Source of the DNA: Haloquadratum walsbyi J07HQW2
Lineage (GTDB): Archaea; Halobacteriota; Halobacteria; Halobacteriales; Haloferacaceae
Length of the DNA stretch: 55,090 nt
Reading direction: 5' to 3'
NCBI RefSeq assembly: GCF_000415985.1
Contig: NZ_KE356561.1
Span: 797,641-852,730, forward strand
This document shows, in pieces, positions 35,880-45,139 of this stretch. The notes under the pieces are model-generated. The model worked only from the letters and a program-made list of their open reading frames with translations, made no database searches and was not told the DNA's origin. Every line of letters begins with the position of its first letter. Position 1 is the stretch's first letter. Made by a program: the position numbers and the translations under genes.

Positions 35880-36736
35880 CTCGTGCATGGGAGTTTGCAA
35901 AATGGAGTATTCCTGATCAGGTGTTTGACCGATTCAGTTATAATATGCCTGTTTATGTGCTTGGTGTAGTCGCAACGCCGGCAGCTGTTGGGATTTATGA
36001 GACCGCCGATCGATTCGCAGACTTTGGGGCGACGATTTCTTGGCGACTTGCATCACCGCTGCTCACGAAGGTGAGCGGGGATGCTTCTGCTGGTGAGTCT
36101 GCATTTGCATACCTAGATGGGGCTGTAACTGGTGGTACAGGGGTCACGTTTGTCGTCCTTGGGTATCTACTTGCTGGACACGATTTGATTGCTGCTATTG
36201 TATTTGGTGGGACGGCTGTTAGTTCCTTTTCGACGACAGCATTGATTGTTGGAGGTATCAATATATTCCGAGGATTTTGGACGCTATCATCACATGCAAT
36301 GGAGGGGCTTGGTTATCCGAGTGTGAGCTTTCGAACAAAACTATATGGACTTATTATTAGCGTCCCAATTACAGCATTTTTAGGGGCACAGATGGGCGCT
36401 GCAGCCGGAGCCATTGGCTATGCAGTCATGAATCTCGTGATCTTTGTTTACGTTGTCTATTATGCACGACCTGTGCTTGGTGGAGTTCCACTTGACCGTC
36501 CACTGGCAGTAAAATTAACTGTCGGAACAATAATCGCAGCACTCGTCACAACAGCGACAATAGAACTTCTTACTGAACTTGGAAGCACTCCAGGCGTGAC
36601 TGCGATTATAGCGGCTGTGATAACAACAATTGTGTTTACTGGCTTTTTGATGACCGTCTCGGTTGGTACTCGCGAGGCTGTCCGGCGTGCATTTGCCATC
36701 TATCTTGGCGACGCACGACAGTTTACCAGTGGATAG
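35876..36736 (+). CDS. Polysaccharide flippase, C-terminal part (split gene)
   Basis: 286 residues starting at GTG (35876), overlapping the upstream stop as GTGA. The sequence continues the flippase without a gap: TRAWEFAKWSIPDQVFDRFS, VGIYETADRFADFGATISWR, then about eight helices. The most likely explanation is a single-base deletion at about 35875-35877, making this a frameshifted gene. A coupled two-gene arrangement through the GTGA overlap or a -1 ribosomal shift would keep it functional. A sequencing error is also possible. Confidence 0.75.
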   Translation: MTRAWEFAKWSIPDQVFDRFSYNMPVYVLGVVATPAAVGIYETADRFADFGATISWRLASPLLTKVSGDASAGESAFAYLDGAVTGGTGVTFVVLGYLLAGHDLIAAIVFGGTAVSSFSTTALIVGGINIFRGFWTLSSHAMEGLGYPSVSFRTKLYGLIISVPITAFLGAQMGAAAGAIGYAVMNLVIFVYVVYYARPVLGGVPLDRPLAVKLTVGTIIAALVTTATIELLTELGSTPGVTAIIAAVITTIVFTGFLMTVSVGTREAVRRAFAIYLGDARQFTSG

Positions 36737-37043
36737 TGGGTGCGATATTACGGTTCAACTCTATCACAGACAGAACTGATATTATTGAGTTGATGAATAC
36801 AAATCCGCCCTTATCCTAACTCATAGGACCTGTAAAATAATTATAGGCATACGCCTATGGCATACATTAATAATCGCATCGATTAACTATTAATAATATC
36901 ATCTCTGAAGATCCTGAGACAGATTTCTATGAACTATCTACAATATCTATTTTTATACATAGGCGAATGGGGGTACAGATGAATTATTTTCTACATTCTG
37001 ATGTCCGATACTCTCTTAACGTCATGTCTAATGTATTCAGGTA
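36737..37043. other. AT-rich intergenic region
   Basis: About 300 bases without a gene. A small perfect palindrome ATAGGC-atac-GCCTAT lies near 36843. Nothing else could be supported. Confidence 0.45.
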
Positions 37044-37505
37044 ATGACAGTGGAAGCGGTAAGCGCTGGAGCTATCCTCTTCCGCGACACTCGCGGTGAA
37101 CGGGAGTATTTACTCCTTAAAAGCCGACCAGGTGATTGGGAATTTCCAAAAGGCGGGGTCGAAGGAGAAGAGGAACTCCAGCAAACAGCAATCAGAGAGA
37201 TTGAAGAGGAAGCCGGCATTGAAGACTTTCGTCTTGTTGATGGCTTTCGTGAAGAATATGATTATATGTTCGAAGCAAACGGTAGAACGATTCACAAGAC
37301 AGTCCATCTTTTCATTGCGCATTCATTTGAGGCGAGTGCAGAGCTGTCAAATGAACATCGTGATCTTCAATGGCGCGATTATCAACAGGCACTAAATACG
37401 ATCACACAGGATGGACCACGAGAAATTTTTGAACGGGCACACACGTATCTGGATGAACTAGCTGCAAAAAATGCTAATCGTGAACGACCGACATATCTCC
37501 CATAA
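37044..37505 (+). CDS. Nudix hydrolase, Ap4A-hydrolase-like
   Basis: A protein of 153 residues. The Nudix box is GGVEGEEELQQTAIREIEEE-AGI (residues 35-58) with the REIEEE metal-binding core. It is preceded by SAGAILFRD and GDWEFPKG, the usual signature of the diadenosine tetraphosphatase/mRNA-decapping-like subgroup. It would cleave dinucleoside polyphosphates or other NDP-linked compounds. Complete in length, with a short polar tail RERPTYLP. Confidence 0.92.
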   Translation: MTVEAVSAGAILFRDTRGEREYLLLKSRPGDWEFPKGGVEGEEELQQTAIREIEEEAGIEDFRLVDGFREEYDYMFEANGRTIHKTVHLFIAHSFEASAELSNEHRDLQWRDYQQALNTITQDGPREIFERAHTYLDELAAKNANRERPTYLP

Positions 37506-37750
37506 CTTTTCATAATTTCTATGTTAATGCGCGTGACTTACTTTCCGCTCACATATGTATAATGTATGATATCGCCAATACTGTGACAGTGGTGTCCGTG
37601 ATTTTGAGTTGATTATCGGTCTGTGCACTCAATTGGACTAGATAGGACGACATGATATCTATCTACTGCATCCTGTGTTGAGTACTGAATTTATCCTCTA
37701 GCGGTGAAAGCTAAAAGAGCTAATCCAAATCTTGTTTAAATCATAAAAAT

Positions 37751-39037
37751 ATGTATGAATATCCTGGCAACGCTGAGTTCGGATTCGAGTTACTCGTCTG
37801 TCGGTGGGCTGAGCAGGAATGGCCGCCACATGACAGTAATACTGATAGCGATAACTCCGCGATTGTCATTTCACGACAGCGCGGAACCCAGCACCGACGG
37901 TGGGATACGATTGTTCTTGAGTGTGATCCGGTGGGACTTGAGGCACGAAAGCAGTTTGGTTCAGAGACCCTCGATTCAGATCTCCTGCGTGTTGTCCGAT
38001 GGGCACCGGAGACATGGACATGGTACCGCGAGGCGATTCCTCAGCCTGATTTCCCCTGGCGATATGTTCGAGAAGCAGTACATCGAGCTGCAGACCGGGG
38101 CATCCTAAACACCCGTCGACAAGGAAATCGGATCGAAATAAAACGAGTTGCAGCCTATCCACGGTGGCTTCGACGCATCATCGCAATCGAGAATAAGCCG
38201 GATCTTGATGCAAGTGCAGCTCGAGCACTCGGCGATCAACTACAAAGGGATGTTGAAACAGCGCTTGCCGATGAAGTCTGGGTTGCAACGGCAGCAACAA
38301 ACAGCCAGGTTGAGCCTATATTGCTCAAGGATCTCCCGGCTGAGGTTGGAATACTCACTTTCGAGTTTGATCCTGATGCTCATCATAATCAATGGGCTGA
38401 GGCGTCGGTGATATGGCATCCGACAGGATTGAACGCAGTCACTACTCAGAGTTTATCAGATCAGAAGAAAATTCAACAAAAAGAGCAAACAACGTCATCA
38501 TCAGAGCATCCAGAAGCAGGAACAAACTCAAAGACACCTAATATCAATATAAACACAACACAGGATTCAACATCTAATTTACGGCCTACCGATACAACAA
38601 CCGCTATGTCTGATATGAATAAATCGATTGACGCCGAGAAATATCGACGACAACTGGTGCTTGCTGAGCGTGCATATGGGGCAGGATGGCGCTCATATCA
38701 CGAGACAATGCGTCCAGACTGTCGACACTTCGAACTTCAGCGATTTGGTGACGTCATGATTCCATACTGCGCTGCAAAACAACGATCACAGACTGCCACA
38801 GAATGTGCTGGCGATTGCTCAGATTTTGAGCCAGAGCCTCCAAGTTGGCGAATGCGTGAGTGGCCAATTACTGGTGGTCCTGGGGCTCGAATCAAGAAGC
38901 TACTTACAACGCGTCGTGAACGCATGCGAGAACGGGAAATATCACGGCTGGAATTTAATCAACAGTCATCTATTGTTTTGAGTGATATTCAGGCGACAGA
39001 TACTGAAACGAGCGACGACAACAGCCAGCCAGAATAG
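37751..39037 (+). CDS. Predicted PD-(D/E)xK-like nuclease with C-terminal Cys4 cluster (DUF5787-like)
   Basis: A protein of 428 residues. Residues 1-180 hold a restriction-endonuclease-like pattern: WDTIVLECDP, then IIAIENKPDL with E147-x-K149, then a helix GDQLQRDVETALADEVWVAT as in ExK nucleases. A disordered Ser/Asn/Thr linker follows (about 240-295). The C-terminal part has four Cys (324, 340, 352, 356; spacing C-x15-C-x11-C-x3-C) that could hold zinc or an iron-sulfur cluster. From memory it matches haloarchaeal DUF5787. The nuclease role is inferred from motifs only. It stands between a Nudix gene and a DUF5797-like gene. Confidence 0.7.
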   Translation: MYEYPGNAEFGFELLVCRWAEQEWPPHDSNTDSDNSAIVISRQRGTQHRRWDTIVLECDPVGLEARKQFGSETLDSDLLRVVRWAPETWTWYREAIPQPDFPWRYVREAVHRAADRGILNTRRQGNRIEIKRVAAYPRWLRRIIAIENKPDLDASAARALGDQLQRDVETALADEVWVATAATNSQVEPILLKDLPAEVGILTFEFDPDAHHNQWAEASVIWHPTGLNAVTTQSLSDQKKIQQKEQTTSSSEHPEAGTNSKTPNININTTQDSTSNLRPTDTTTAMSDMNKSIDAEKYRRQLVLAERAYGAGWRSYHETMRPDCRHFELQRFGDVMIPYCAAKQRSQTATECAGDCSDFEPEPPSWRMREWPITGGPGARIKKLLTTRRERMREREISRLEFNQQSSIVLSDIQATDTETSDDNSQPE

Positions 39038-39108
39038 TTCGTATGTATTTTCGTGAGTGATTATATCTCGATCAAATAGCAGAACCATCCCCATCCCCAA
39101 GCCGTGTT

Positions 39109-39780
39109 TCAGTTGATATCCTCAAATTCCGTCTCAATCTGTTTCATCGTGGAAGCGTCTTCACCATCTGTTGTATTGGCGCTCGAATTTGACTGTGAAT
39201 GTGAATGTGAGACTGTGTTTGTATTCACCTCTGTCTCTTCACGATCTGAATTGATATTCGACCCGTCTGTGTTTGACCGATGTGTCTGTTCGACATCGAT
39301 TGCATCACGTGTAGTTGCTAGTTGAAATGTTGGGACAGTCCGGTATACAACCGTGACAACGTCCTTCTGGCGGAGGCTTTGTAATGCTTCTCTCACATCT
39401 TCGACGGATGGGTCAATGTCGAATTGCTCTCTGAGGTCGTTGAGAACGGACACAACGCTCTGTGATCGCTCTTCAGGTCCGGCAAGTACGGTGAATATGC
39501 GTGCATGGAGTTCTGGAATGCGAATAATCGATGGAATGCCACCATCATCATCGCCCCCCTCGACGCCAGGGGCAACATCGACAAGTTCTGCTGCCTCTTC
39601 AGTCGCGCGGATAAGACTGTTATCATCACGATAATAATACTCACTAAGCTCTGATTCCAGATATTGGTGAATTTCACTCCCGGAGTCAATTCCCCAACAT
39701 TCCTGTAGTTCTTTATTCTTTGTTGGTTGTAATTGAACAACATCTGCCAGTCGCTTCTGAGCTTGTTTTGAGAGGGACAT
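39109..39780 (-). CDS. Winged-helix protein, DUF5797-like
   Basis: A protein of 223 residues from the Met at 39780. The N-terminal part (MSLSKQAQKRLADVVQLQPT, then KELQECWGIDSGSEIHQYLE) and the middle (FTVLAGPEERSQSVVSVLND, SVEDVREALQSLRQKDVVTV) look like two winged-helix segments. The last 65 residues are an Asp/Ser/Thr/Asn disordered tail. From memory this is the haloarchaeal DUF5797 family. A DNA-binding or regulatory role is likely but unproven. It converges with the nuclease-like gene. Confidence 0.75.
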   Translation of the reverse strand: MSLSKQAQKRLADVVQLQPTKNKELQECWGIDSGSEIHQYLESELSEYYYRDDNSLIRATEEAAELVDVAPGVEGGDDDGGIPSIIRIPELHARIFTVLAGPEERSQSVVSVLNDLREQFDIDPSVEDVREALQSLRQKDVVTVVYRTVPTFQLATTRDAIDVEQTHRSNTDGSNINSDREETEVNTNTVSHSHSQSNSSANTTDGEDASTMKQIETEFEDIN

Positions 39781-40052
39781 ATCAGCGGTTATACGCGCGA
39801 TTATATAAAAACGAGCGATACAGCATGCCGAGATCGGCATTTGTCACCGATGGCAGGGAGCGTTCGTGGATGGTAATCGTATGGGCATTATCCAGTGAGA
39901 TATGTTATTTACATCCAGAAGTCAACACAAAGAAACCACACGGTGAGCTATCCCGGGGTCAAGCCTCAATACACTCTGGGTTATCTCTCTAAATCGAGTA
40001 ATTGATTGTAAGTATAACAACTATTAGAAGGGACCCAGACGAGAGTCTTGAT

Positions 40053-40826
40053 ATGGCTGCTGAACCTGTTACACTCGAATGGGATGAGGATGTCGCGACT
40101 ATTACGATCAATCGCCCAGAGCAGATGAACGCACTAAATGAGGTTGCACTTGATTCACTTGAGACGCATCTTCGGTCGGCTGCTGATGATGATGCGCGAT
40201 GTCTCGTAATTACTGGTGCGGGTGAGAAGGCGTTCGTCGCTGGTGCTGATATCGAACGAATGCAATCGTTTGGAACAAAAGCCGCTCAGCAGTACACCGA
40301 ACAGGGACATCGTATTGCGAATATGATTGAATCGTTCCCAGCCCCAGTTATTGCCGCAATCAATGGATACGCATTCGGCGGCGGATGTGAATTGGCACTT
40401 GCGTGTGATCTTCGAGTCGCCTCCGAACGGGCGGTCTTCGGGCAGACAGAAATCGACCTTGGCATCATACCTGGATGGGGTGGCACACAGCGTCTTCCGG
40501 CACTTGTCGGTGATGAGGTAGCCCGTCGGATGATCTACTTCGGTGAACGAATTGATGCAACTGATGCATACGAGCGTGGTCTCGTTGGTGAAGTCGTTGC
40601 ACACGATGATCTTACAGACCATGTCTCAGAGCTTACAGCGGAACTGGCTGCCAAGCCGGCGACTGCAATGCGTGCCGCAAAAGAGGCGATCAATACTGCA
40701 CATAATGCCCCACAGTCGACAGGGCTTGAGTTTGAGGCTCGAACATGGAGTGGACTGTTTGGAACGCCAGACCAACGCGAAGGAATGTCAGCGTTTCTCG
40801 AAGATCGCGACCCGGACTTCGAATAA
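40053..40826 (+). CDS. Enoyl-CoA hydratase/isomerase family protein
   Basis: A protein of 257 residues from the Met at 40053. Crotonase hallmarks: CLVITGAGEKAFVAGADIER (first oxyanion-hole segment), AINGYAFGGGCELALACDLR (second) and GQTEIDLGIIPGWGGTQRLP, where the two active-site Glu are expected. It hydrates trans-2-enoyl-CoA in fatty-acid or amino-acid breakdown. The ORF can be extended to 40002 but the leader is not conserved in style. No beta-oxidation partner is beside it. Confidence 0.92.
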   Translation: MAAEPVTLEWDEDVATITINRPEQMNALNEVALDSLETHLRSAADDDARCLVITGAGEKAFVAGADIERMQSFGTKAAQQYTEQGHRIANMIESFPAPVIAAINGYAFGGGCELALACDLRVASERAVFGQTEIDLGIIPGWGGTQRLPALVGDEVARRMIYFGERIDATDAYERGLVGEVVAHDDLTDHVSELTAELAAKPATAMRAAKEAINTAHNAPQSTGLEFEARTWSGLFGTPDQREGMSAFLEDRDPDFE

Positions 40827-41014
40827 TAACGAAATCACCGACAGAGCACATGAGATAGATACTGAGGAAGCCAACATCTCATCGTCACTATAGGTATATT
40901 TGATAATAGCGACTGCAGTGGCTTTGAATATACAATGACGTCTCACGTCCCGCAGCTTGTGTGCGCTGGAGAAGCTAAGAGTTTAAACCCATGAGGATGC
41001 TGACTGGGTCTATA

Positions 41015-41338
41015 ATGAAATTCTGTGATGAGTGCGGATCGATGATGAAAAAACAGGACGACACCTGGATTTGTGGTGACTGCGGATTCGAGGAGCTAGC
41101 TGATGAGGCTGAAACAGCGACGATGACCTCCACGGAAAGTCAAGAAGAAAGTGGAGCCGTCGACATGTCGGATGTTGATGATGCTGAGATTGGACCAACG
41201 ACGACTGTTATCTGTCCAGAGTGTGATAACGACACAGCGAGATACGAGATGAAACAAATCCGCGCAGCTGATGAGTCTGAGACACGATTTTTCACCTGCA
41301 CAGAGTGCGATCATAAATGGCGCGAGGATGACCATTGA
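41015..41338 (+). CDS. tfs: Transcription factor S (TFIIS-like)
   Basis: A protein of 107 residues from the Met at 41015. The N-terminal zinc ribbon is MKFCDECGSM...WICGDCGFE. An acidic linker follows. The C-terminal ribbon is TVICPECDNDTARYEMKQIR and TCTECDHKW, with the ADESET tip carrying the acidic pair that enters the RNA polymerase active site. It stimulates transcript cleavage by backtracked polymerase and rescues elongation. Full length for archaeal TFS. Confidence 0.95.
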   Translation: MKFCDECGSMMKKQDDTWICGDCGFEELADEAETATMTSTESQEESGAVDMSDVDDAEIGPTTTVICPECDNDTARYEMKQIRAADESETRFFTCTECDHKWREDDH

Positions 41339-41425
41339 TTCATCAGTGTATTCGGTATATGATCTATCGTAGTTGTTTAGCTCATACTGACAACTCATAT
41401 TTGCCTACAGTCCGATTATTCAGCC

Positions 41426-41998
41426 GTGCCGGTGGACGTCCCCCCGCCAACAGTCAGTCTTAGCGATCGATGGCAGTTACAGACTGATAAAATAACAACG
41501 CCGTTTGATAATGCTATCGTGACCGTTCAGGCACATACGTGTATATTCACTGATACGGAGCTGAGTGCTGCAATCAACACTGGTGAGGACGCTGGCTCAG
41601 AGACAACGACAACATGGCGTTTTGTCTTTGCGAGTCGGGTTCAACTTTCTCGATCAGACTCAGTGTCGGATTCAATTCTCAAACTCGTTCGTAATCGTGC
41701 AGGCTCCCGATTTGTTGATATTCTTGAACGACGGGGGTTTTCCTCAATTCGCAAAAGTGACACGCGTCGGTTTGATCGCGGTGAAGAGACGGTGCCGATA
41801 CAGCAATACCGCGCCACTGTCGCCCCTACGGCTAATACCACTCAGACTCCTGTTGAAGCGTATGTTGTAACGTGGGCACAATCACAGGATATCATTATCG
41901 CTGGAGGGGCGTACCCACTATCTGTCCCGAGTCACGTCCAATTTAATCGCGAGCAAGGTCGAAATGAGCTATTTGACATTATCCGGTCTGTTGAGTGA
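41426..41998 (+). CDS. Conserved haloarchaeal protein of unknown function
   Basis: A protein of 190 residues with a GTG start at 41426. It opens MPVDVPPPTVSLSDRWQLQT and contains AIVTVQAHTCIFTDTEL, WRFVFASRVQLSRS and VVTWAQSQDIIIAGGAYP. I recall similar proteins in other haloarchaea but know no function. The pattern is alpha+beta with no membrane segment or catalytic motif I recognise. It follows tfs by 87 bases on the same strand, so co-transcription is possible. Confidence 0.75.
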   Translation: MPVDVPPPTVSLSDRWQLQTDKITTPFDNAIVTVQAHTCIFTDTELSAAINTGEDAGSETTTTWRFVFASRVQLSRSDSVSDSILKLVRNRAGSRFVDILERRGFSSIRKSDTRRFDRGEETVPIQQYRATVAPTANTTQTPVEAYVVTWAQSQDIIIAGGAYPLSVPSHVQFNREQGRNELFDIIRSVE

Positions 41999-42094
41999 TT
42001 TTCAATTACCCGAATTATCCGATTGGTAAGTACTGATAGAAGTCTACCAACAACTCCTGTATTGCGCGTACAATATGCCGTATACGATATTTAT

Positions 42095-42844
42095 CTATTC
42101 AGTTCGTCCAATAGTCATATAGCCCGTATGACCAACACCAGCAGTCGATGGTCGTGACCCACGTTCATCAAAATCCATCTCACGTTGGATAGTTTCATAC
42201 GTTTCAATTGCTGTGACTCCGGCTTTACGAGCTGCTTCAACAGCTTCGCGGGTATGTTCAACGAACGGTACATACACCGCAATATACCCCCCAGGCGCCA
42301 GAAGTGTCTGTGCCGCTTCAATGATTGTCGGGGCATCAGCTGTATCAAGTGTCAATACATCAAATGGCTCCTCATCGCCAACAGTGTCGAGCGCTGCTGT
42401 GAGATCACCAGTGCGAATCTCCACCTGATCTGCTACGCCAGCAAGTGACATATTTTCACGTGCAACGTCAGCAAACTCTGAGTCAATTTCATAACTAGTG
42501 ACATCAACGCCAAGTCGACCAAGATACGCTGCAAGGACACCTGTTCCCGTCCCAGCATCAAGCACACGATCACCATGCGCAACACCGGTCTGACCGATCA
42601 AGAGTCCAATATCGCGCGGAATCATCGGTGCGCCGGTGCGTTCAAAATGATTAAATAAATCTGGACCGCGGAGCTGACGAACGGTGAATGGTACATCAAG
42701 ATGTGTCTCAATGACATCTCCTGGGTCAACATCTACTGGCACCTCAAGCACACCGAGATCTGTCTGGAGTTCCTCGCCTGCGGCACGGAGATATTCGCGG
42801 TCGTGTTCGTTGTTAACGAGGAGATACGAACTGGAGGTAGTCAC
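42095..42844 (-). CDS. trmI: tRNA (adenine-57/58-N1)-methyltransferase
   Basis: A protein of 249 residues with a GTG start. The Rossmann methyltransferase core carries [20 protein letters not shown] (SAM-binding motif I), then [20 protein letters not shown]. Upstream [20 protein letters not shown] is the TrmI N-terminal region and [14 protein letters not shown] precedes motif I. The C-terminal [13 protein letters not shown] matches. It methylates A57/A58 of the tRNA T loop. It overlaps the NAC stop by four bases (GTGA), so translation is coupled. Confidence 0.94.
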   Translation of the reverse strand: MTTSSSYLLVNNEHDREYLRAAGEELQTDLGVLEVPVDVDPGDVIETHLDVPFTVRQLRGPDLFNHFERTGAPMIPRDIGLLIGQTGVAHGDRVLDAGTGTGVLAAYLGRLGVDVTSYEIDSEFADVARENMSLAGVADQVEIRTGDLTAALDTVGDEEPFDVLTLDTADAPTIIEAAQTLLAPGGYIAVYVPFVEHTREAVEAARKAGVTAIETYETIQREMDFDERGSRPSTAGVGHTGYMTIGRTE

Positions 42845-43233
42845 TCCAATTGAGCAATCGCGGCTGCAAGGTCGCCATCAGTCGATTCAAGAGCAGCACG
42901 CGCATCATCTGTATTAACACCAGCACGTTCTGCGACAATCTCAATATCTGCCTCTGGGATACCTCCGGTATCATCACCACTGGTATCACCGCCAGTGTCA
43001 TCGGTTATTTGCTGTTGTGTGTCGGTATGCTCCTGGGTTTCGGGTTCGCCAACAATCTGATACGTCTGTTGACCCTGTGCGTCCATTCGCGTTACCTGTG
43101 CATCATCAAATACGAGATCTTCCTCTGCCATTTGTATCCGGACTTCTTCGACGTCAAGTTCAGTAACGTCGATACCCATTTGTTTCATCATCTGTTTCAT
43201 CTTCCGGGGATTCATTCCGCCTCCACCAAACAT
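42841..43233 (-). CDS. nac: Nascent polypeptide-associated complex protein
   Basis: A protein of 130 residues: [20 protein letters not shown], then a NAC beta-barrel strand set ([28 protein letters not shown]), a linker rich in Thr/Asp/Gly ([20 protein letters not shown]) and a C-terminal UBA domain ([20 protein letters not shown]). NAC binds the ribosome exit tunnel and emerging chains. The linker is longer and more acidic than usual. It is followed by trmI with a four-base overlap. Confidence 0.95.
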   Translation of the reverse strand: MFGGGGMNPRKMKQMMKQMGIDVTELDVEEVRIQMAEEDLVFDDAQVTRMDAQGQQTYQIVGEPETQEHTDTQQQITDDTGGDTSGDDTGGIPEADIEIVAERAGVNTDDARAALESTDGDLAAAIAQLE

Positions 43234-43557
43234 GATTATCTAAGCTGACGGTTGCTGATAGCAAAAACGTGGCGACCGCAATCGGACATGGTGATAGAAA
43301 CGAATCATACTGCTATCACAGCGGTAGCAGCGCGGAAGCCCACGGCTTCAGCCATGGGTAGCTGACTCACTGATGAGATTGAGGCTGAGGCTGAAGCGTT
43401 TGAGATAACAAAACCGTGAGTATGTTCAACATTAATGTATTGTAGTAAGTTATATTATTTATGAATGATAGATTTCTTGTCTTTTATATATAGATGTAAT
43501 AACAGTAGTAACGATGAGTAGTCAACGCGCTCAATATCGACGACTGAGTGAGTAATA
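43234..43557. other. Intergenic region holding an orphan palindrome
   Basis: About 320 bases with no gene besides the palindrome at 43315. Promoters for the divergent nac and menE genes must be here. Confidence 0.5.
43315..43366 (+). repeat. Orphan TnpB-type right-end palindrome (family C, copy 2)
   Basis: GGTAGCAGCGCGGAAGCC, CCCAcGGC-ttca-GCCaTGGG, GGTAGCTGAC. It matches the copy at 14729-14781 over about 47 bases with few changes, in the same orientation. No TnpB coding sequence is next to it. Confidence 0.65.
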
Positions 43558-45078
43558 ATGATGCGGCAGTGGCTTTCACAACGCGCGGAAACCTCCCCAA
43601 CTGCATGTGCACTTATCGACGCAGAAACAGGTGATGAGTATACCTTTTCAGCACTTGATCAGGCCGTTGAGCAACTTGCTGGACGGCTGAGCAAATTTGG
43701 TGTGAGTCAAAGCGATCGAGTTGGAATTATCCTTTCTCCTCAGATTGAATCAGCGCTCACATTTTATGCTGCAGCACGGATAGGTGCAACAGCAGTCCCC
43801 CTTGGTCATCGTCTCACAGCAACAGAAATAGAGACACGGCTCACTCGTGTGACAGTGCAGACCATCGTTTGTGAACACTGTACCGAAAGGACAGTTTTTG
43901 AGGCGACAGCGGCTGTAGATGATGATATATCTGTTATTTCAGTTGATAATTCAACAATTGATTCGGTTGATTCGGTTGAGACTGTGACGTCAGCCGAAGT
44001 CAATACAGTCGCCTGGAATCCACAACGGACACAATTGGTTCTTTTTACCTCTGGAACAACTGGATCGCCGAAAGCTGTCAAGTTGACTGCAGGCAATATT
44101 CTATGGAGTGCAGTTTCCTCAGCATTCCGCCTTGGAATCGACCCAAATGAACGATGGCTTGTTACACTTCCACTACATCACATGGGTGGTATTGCACCAA
44201 TTCTTCGAGGTCCATTATACGGAATGACAGTCGTACTACGTGGTGAATTCGATACAGAACAGGCAGTAACCGATCTCCATGAGCACAGTATTACCGCTGT
44301 GTCGCTTGTACCAACGATGCTTCGTCGAATGCTCAATGCAAATAATACCTCTTCATTTCCAGAAAGGCTCCAGACTGTTCTCCTTGGCGGCGCACCGGCT
44401 TCAACAACACTGATCAATCGCTGTCAGGGTGAATCAATTCCAGTTTATCCAACGTATGGATTGACAGAGACCGCTTCACAGGTCGCGACTGCTCGTCCAC
44501 AAACAGCGTTTGATAATCCGCAGATGGTTGGTACACCGTTGCTCTGGACTGATGTAACCATTGTTGATGAATCTGGTAATCCGCAATCCGCGGGCAATCC
44601 TGGTGAGATTGTTGTTGAGGGACCAACTGTAACACCAGGATATGCTAGTCCAGAGTCGATGGTCAAGGGAGAGTATGGATTCCATACCGGCGATATTGGC
44701 GTACTCGACACAGATGGACGACTCACAGTGATAAATCGGCTTGATGATCGAATCGTCACTGGAGGTGAAAATGTCGACCCTGGCGAGGTAGCAACGGTTC
44801 TTGAATCACACCCTGACGTTGCTTCGGCTGCTGTAGTCGGTATTTCAGACACTGAGTGGGGTGAGCGTGTTGTGGCTGCCGTCACGCCAATGACCGGAGA
44901 AAGTATAAATAAAGATGCTCTTCGATCACATGCACGCAACCATCTTACTGGATTCAAAATCCCGAAAATGATTCGAGTCACCGATACTCTTTCACGTACC
45001 GTTTCCGGAACTATCGACAGAGATGCTATTCGAGAATTGTTTATTACTGATACAGATGGAACTTCTGAGGATAGATAA
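43558..45078 (+). CDS. menE: O-succinylbenzoate-CoA ligase-like acyl-CoA synthetase
   Basis: A protein of 506 residues in the ANL superfamily. The adenylation signature is LVLFTSGTTGSPKAVKLT. The motifs YPTYGLTETASQVAT, YGFHTGDIGVLDTDGRLTV and DRIVTGGENVDPGEVATVLE are all present, as is the catalytic Lys region near the end (RTVSGTIDRD; Lys expected in this loop is not obvious here). It would form o-succinylbenzoyl-CoA in menaquinone synthesis. The menE call rests on overall resemblance. Other acyl-CoA ligases remain possible. Confidence 0.8.
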   Translation: MMRQWLSQRAETSPTACALIDAETGDEYTFSALDQAVEQLAGRLSKFGVSQSDRVGIILSPQIESALTFYAAARIGATAVPLGHRLTATEIETRLTRVTVQTIVCEHCTERTVFEATAAVDDDISVISVDNSTIDSVDSVETVTSAEVNTVAWNPQRTQLVLFTSGTTGSPKAVKLTAGNILWSAVSSAFRLGIDPNERWLVTLPLHHMGGIAPILRGPLYGMTVVLRGEFDTEQAVTDLHEHSITAVSLVPTMLRRMLNANNTSSFPERLQTVLLGGAPASTTLINRCQGESIPVYPTYGLTETASQVATARPQTAFDNPQMVGTPLLWTDVTIVDESGNPQSAGNPGEIVVEGPTVTPGYASPESMVKGEYGFHTGDIGVLDTDGRLTVINRLDDRIVTGGENVDPGEVATVLESHPDVASAAVVGISDTEWGERVVAAVTPMTGESINKDALRSHARNHLTGFKIPKMIRVTDTLSRTVSGTIDRDAIRELFITDTDGTSEDR

Positions 45079-45139
45079 TTAGATTCTGCTGTAACAGCGA
45101 GCGATGCTGAGGTGTGCTATATTAGAAGAATATCACTGG

